Part shown: one piece after another, positions 61,093 through 64,000 of the stretch
Numbering within the stretch: position 1 is the first letter of the stretch
How the letters are laid out: each line of letters starts with the position of its first letter
Assembly: GCF_001625305.1 (NCBI RefSeq)
Contig: NW_017803987.1
Location: forward strand, 1,023,028 to 1,087,027
Length of the DNA: 64,000 bases
Origin: Branchiostoma belcheri
Taxonomy: Eukaryota > Chordata > Leptocardii > Amphioxiformes > Branchiostomatidae
Reading direction: 5' to 3'
The notes under the pieces: generated by a model
Database searches by the model: none
Told to the model about the DNA's origin: nothing
Seen by the model: the letters and a program-made list of their open reading frames with translations, nothing else
Program-made: the position numbers and the translations under genes

Positions 61093-61955
61093 CATGACCC
61101 TGTCTTACCTTACAGGGTACTTCCCACCCCTAGGTCATGGGGGTCAGCTCTGAGTAGGTCTGTCACAGTCTGGAGGGAATGTCCAATATATGGTTCGGGG
61201 AAGGGCTGTTTTTTTCAGTCATAACTGTACCTACTTGTGTACAATTTTCATAGCTAGCATGCTAACTATGTTGGACGAGAAACGTAGAATTAAGGGTAGA
61301 AGTAGGCACGAAGAGGGTATTGTGAGCGAAAACTGTTTTTGTATATTTGGGTCACCCCCGTGAGGAAGAATGGTATGACCTGAAAGAAGATAGGGTTCTT
61401 GAAAAGGTGCACATGAGCATAGAGGCAGCACAAGTTTCAGGGACTCCAGAACATATCACAGGTGACTGCTCCTTTATTCATGCAAAATTAATCTTCTTTT
61501 CCCTTCAGTTGGTCTAAAATTAGCATCTTTATTAGGCGATAATCTTAGAGACGAAATGTCTTGTTGGAAGGGGACTAGATAGTGTAATTTCTAACCGAGA
61601 CTTGCTTGGACTGGTTCTTTCTTTTGGCAGGTTGCGCCCATGTGGAAAGGATAGTGTGTGTCAGTGGCCTTGGCCAATTGTTCTGCTATACTGAGGAATT
61701 TTTTTGGTACACCTCAGATTATTTTTGTACCAATAGAGCTACTGTAAACTGATACATATGGTCAGTGAACAGCTCTGTTTAGCTGATAACATCCTTATTG
61801 TTGATTTAAGTGCGAGGAATAAAACGTTTAAGAATTTTGTTATCGTAATAACAATCTAAAGTATTTGTAACTACAGTACTTAGTAGGTTTATTGTTGGTA
61901 AAAGCCTGCTTAGATGGGTAATATTGCATCAGTATGGTGTTCTGCTGGCATAGAT
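61093..61955. other. No gene seen
   Basis: Mixed DNA. Short frames without recognisable domains. Confidence 0.45.
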
Positions 61956-62034
61956 TTAACCCTTTTCTTGCTAAGGTAACCATTTGGCACCAGTTTTGTG
62001 TTCGACACTGGTAGGGCAGCAGGGAGTAGGTTAA
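61956..62034. repeat. Small TTAACC foldback, copy 2
   Basis: TTAACCCTTTTCTTGCTAAGG and GGGCAGCAGGGAGTAGGTTAA around CATTTGGCAC. Colinear with 52099-52174. Confidence 0.6.
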
Positions 62035-64000
62035 AAGAAATTAACTTGTTTTTTTCCTCATTTACAATTGCAGTGTAACTTGCAATTCTCATTCCAGACA
62101 TTTTTGATGGTAATTCTTCTAGTATCTCGATTGTCTGGAGATTCAAGGAACATTCAAAAGACTCGACAGTGATTTGCAAGTTACCTGCACAGGTGTACAT
62201 GGCTTGAATAGCACAGGTGTGCAGGTATTATGGTGGAATACTCAGTACCGCTCGTGTTTTTGTAGGCATCACTACTCCAGAAACACAGGGGTACGATAAG
62301 GTGACCTAAATGCCAGCAAAGTGTTTGTACAAATAGCCATTCTGGTCTAAAACCAATTTGTTTAACACCTAACTATGGTAGGAGGGCGCTGTGCAAATAT
62401 TTGGGTTTTCGATTGACCAGTGCTGATGACCATAGATCTGCTTTTATGAGTCTCCCCGCTTGTTGGTTTCTGATCTTACGTACTGAGCAAAGAAACTACA
62501 GTCAACAGTAAAGAAAATCTCACCCAGTAGGTGGCAGATCTTTTTGAAAACAAAGTCATTTTTTCGTTGTTTTTACGGAGATGTTTGGAAACGGCTTTTG
62601 AAGGAAAGAAAATAAGGGAGCAAAATGGCAGTTGAAACTGTGGTGAAAGGTAAACCACCGGTAGGTAAATAACAATATTTTCAAATGGTCAGCATGACCG
62701 TTTTCTTTCCGTTTGAAAATACAATTTTTACTTAAAAGTGGGGGAGGTTGTATGAAAATGTTTTCTGTCATACAAATGTAGAACGTCACTACCTTTTTTT
62801 GTCAATTTTCTGTGACGAAAATTTTTTCTTCTCTATTTTTCTGCCACAGATGATTTTCACTCACACCTTACCCTCGATGAAGCATTCTAGTTTTGGATCC
62901 CCTATGTCATTATGACAGGGGCTTGATAGGGTAAATTACACATACCTACTGGTCTATTTACTAACTGCTAAGCATACAGGATTTCCTACTAAAGAGCCCT
63001 ACTAAGGAGCCTGGTCCTAGACCTGATTTACACGAAGGCCAAAGCCTCAGGTACTAAAAACTGAGTGTAGGAAAACTGTGTTCTTGACTTTCCCTGCATG
63101 TAAATCGGCCTGCTTTGCCATACTAGTACATAAAAAACGTACATGTACGCTCAGAGAGTATGAAAACTCTTGACGAATGTCAAACAGACGGATTTACGTA
63201 CATGTAGGAAAGGTTTGCTACGAAGTTTTTGTATGCAAGATTCTCCTAGAGGCCTATACTTGTGCCTAGCTCTTAGCCGATTTAGAGCTTTACGTTTCCT
63301 GACAAAAATTGGCCACCCCTAACTTAGTCTGGCAAATTTTGCTGGCCTAAATCATTGGGATCGATACAAAATCAGAGATGGGATGGGTTAGAGTATTTTT
63401 GATTTCTCCTTTTTTGGGAGGAGGGCTTTGCAACTATAGGATAAAAGTTGTTCAGGAGTTTAACGTCTTTGAATGTTTTTGTTACTTTACATTTGAGGTG
63501 AATGTTTATTTTTTGTGCATCGGACCTTTTTCTTATTGGTACAAACATCCGGAACCGAGCCAGTTATGTGAAGTTTTGTGATAATAGGTTGTGTAATCCT
63601 AAAAGTTATGACCGGACACCACAAACAGTTGGTTACAATAAGGTCTTAACATCCTGTACGCCCTCCGGCATTTAAAACAATAAAACAGTAGCCGGAATCT
63701 ATATATAGCTAGACCTTAACTGTAACAGGTAATGTATACCATTTCTTACTGTTACCCGTAGGTGGGGGTAGAGTATACAGTGATGTTTCTTTGCGTAGGA
63801 AGTTTTTGGAATGTCTACTTGGGTTGTTGCTGCGGTAAGGTAATCGTGTGGCCCGTGGCGCTTGTTCTCAGGTGTCCCTGCAGATTAACACGGGATACGA
63901 GAGAAACTACACGTGGTGACCCCTGCCCCCTCCCTCAAGGGGGGGGTCTCCCCCCCACCCTTATCTGAATGAAAACCTGCCCTGTAGTGTATTATCCCAA
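62035..64000. other. No gene seen to the window end
   Basis: AT-rich to mixed DNA with poly-T and poly-G/C runs (for example near 63940-63957). Frames of 60-96 codons are unrecognised. GGTTGCTGCGGTAAGGTAATC near 63827 contains a donor-like site without a partner. Confidence 0.4.

Noticed and set aside
1..64000. LTR retrotransposon or endogenous retrovirus
   Set aside because: No long direct repeats with TG...CA ends, primer-binding site or gag/pol motifs were seen.

Overview
The window looks like intronic or intergenic DNA from a marine invertebrate animal. A lancelet (Branchiostoma) is my best guess, from general familiarity rather than a database search. Supporting signs are a roughly 40% GC background, dense short non-autonomous DNA transposons, several tRNA-derived SINEs, decayed LINE tails, CA/TG microsatellites and frequent TACATGTA palindromes. 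I find no confident protein-coding gene, no rRNA, no functional tRNA and no CRISPR array. Almost all open frames are short, repeat-derived or low-complexity.

Layout. 1-10 kb: a CA-array repeat, a reverse tRNA-SINE, CpG-rich blocks at 3.35-4.15 kb, the first CGTA elements (4.25, 6.57 and 7.28 kb), an 8-bp-TSD hAT MITE and a LINE 3' end. 10-20 kb: TAGCC hairpin elements (one with a 20-N gap in its loop), two PIF/Harbinger-type MITEs, a candidate exon at 14.25-14.42 kb, RFX-like sites and a tandem array split by a second hAT MITE. 20-30 kb: TTAA-flanked MITEs, more hairpins, a quiet AT-rich block with a PBX/PREP-like site, a duplicated 178-bp segment and a CpG-rich promoter/first-exon candidate ending at 30,072. 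30-45 kb: hairpins, tandem duplications, a 1.8-kb pogo/Tigger-like element inserted in a CGTA element, a 0.9-kb TA-flanked element, a SINE split by a MITE, and a 2.27-kb element with 575-bp inverted arms. 45-64 kb: more CGTA elements and hairpins, a 60-bp candidate exon, a 20-bp minisatellite, SINEs, a LINE C-terminal fragment and a roughly 200-bp tandem array carrying a MITE.

The strongest candidates for something undescribed are two. (1) The CGTA elements are 13 copies of two sister families with common GGCCTGCATG ends, about 6-bp target duplications and internal phased 12-mers (CGTAGAGCGTAA in one family, CGTAATTCGTAA in the other). (2) The TAGCC foldback elements keep only a short common end and 8-10-bp target duplications, while their long hairpin stems differ between most copies.

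There is no operon-like gene cooperation to describe. The readable story is a nested-insertion chronology. Host signals (splice-site pairs, a CpG promoter, possible enhancers) are weak and all need RNA or comparative data.
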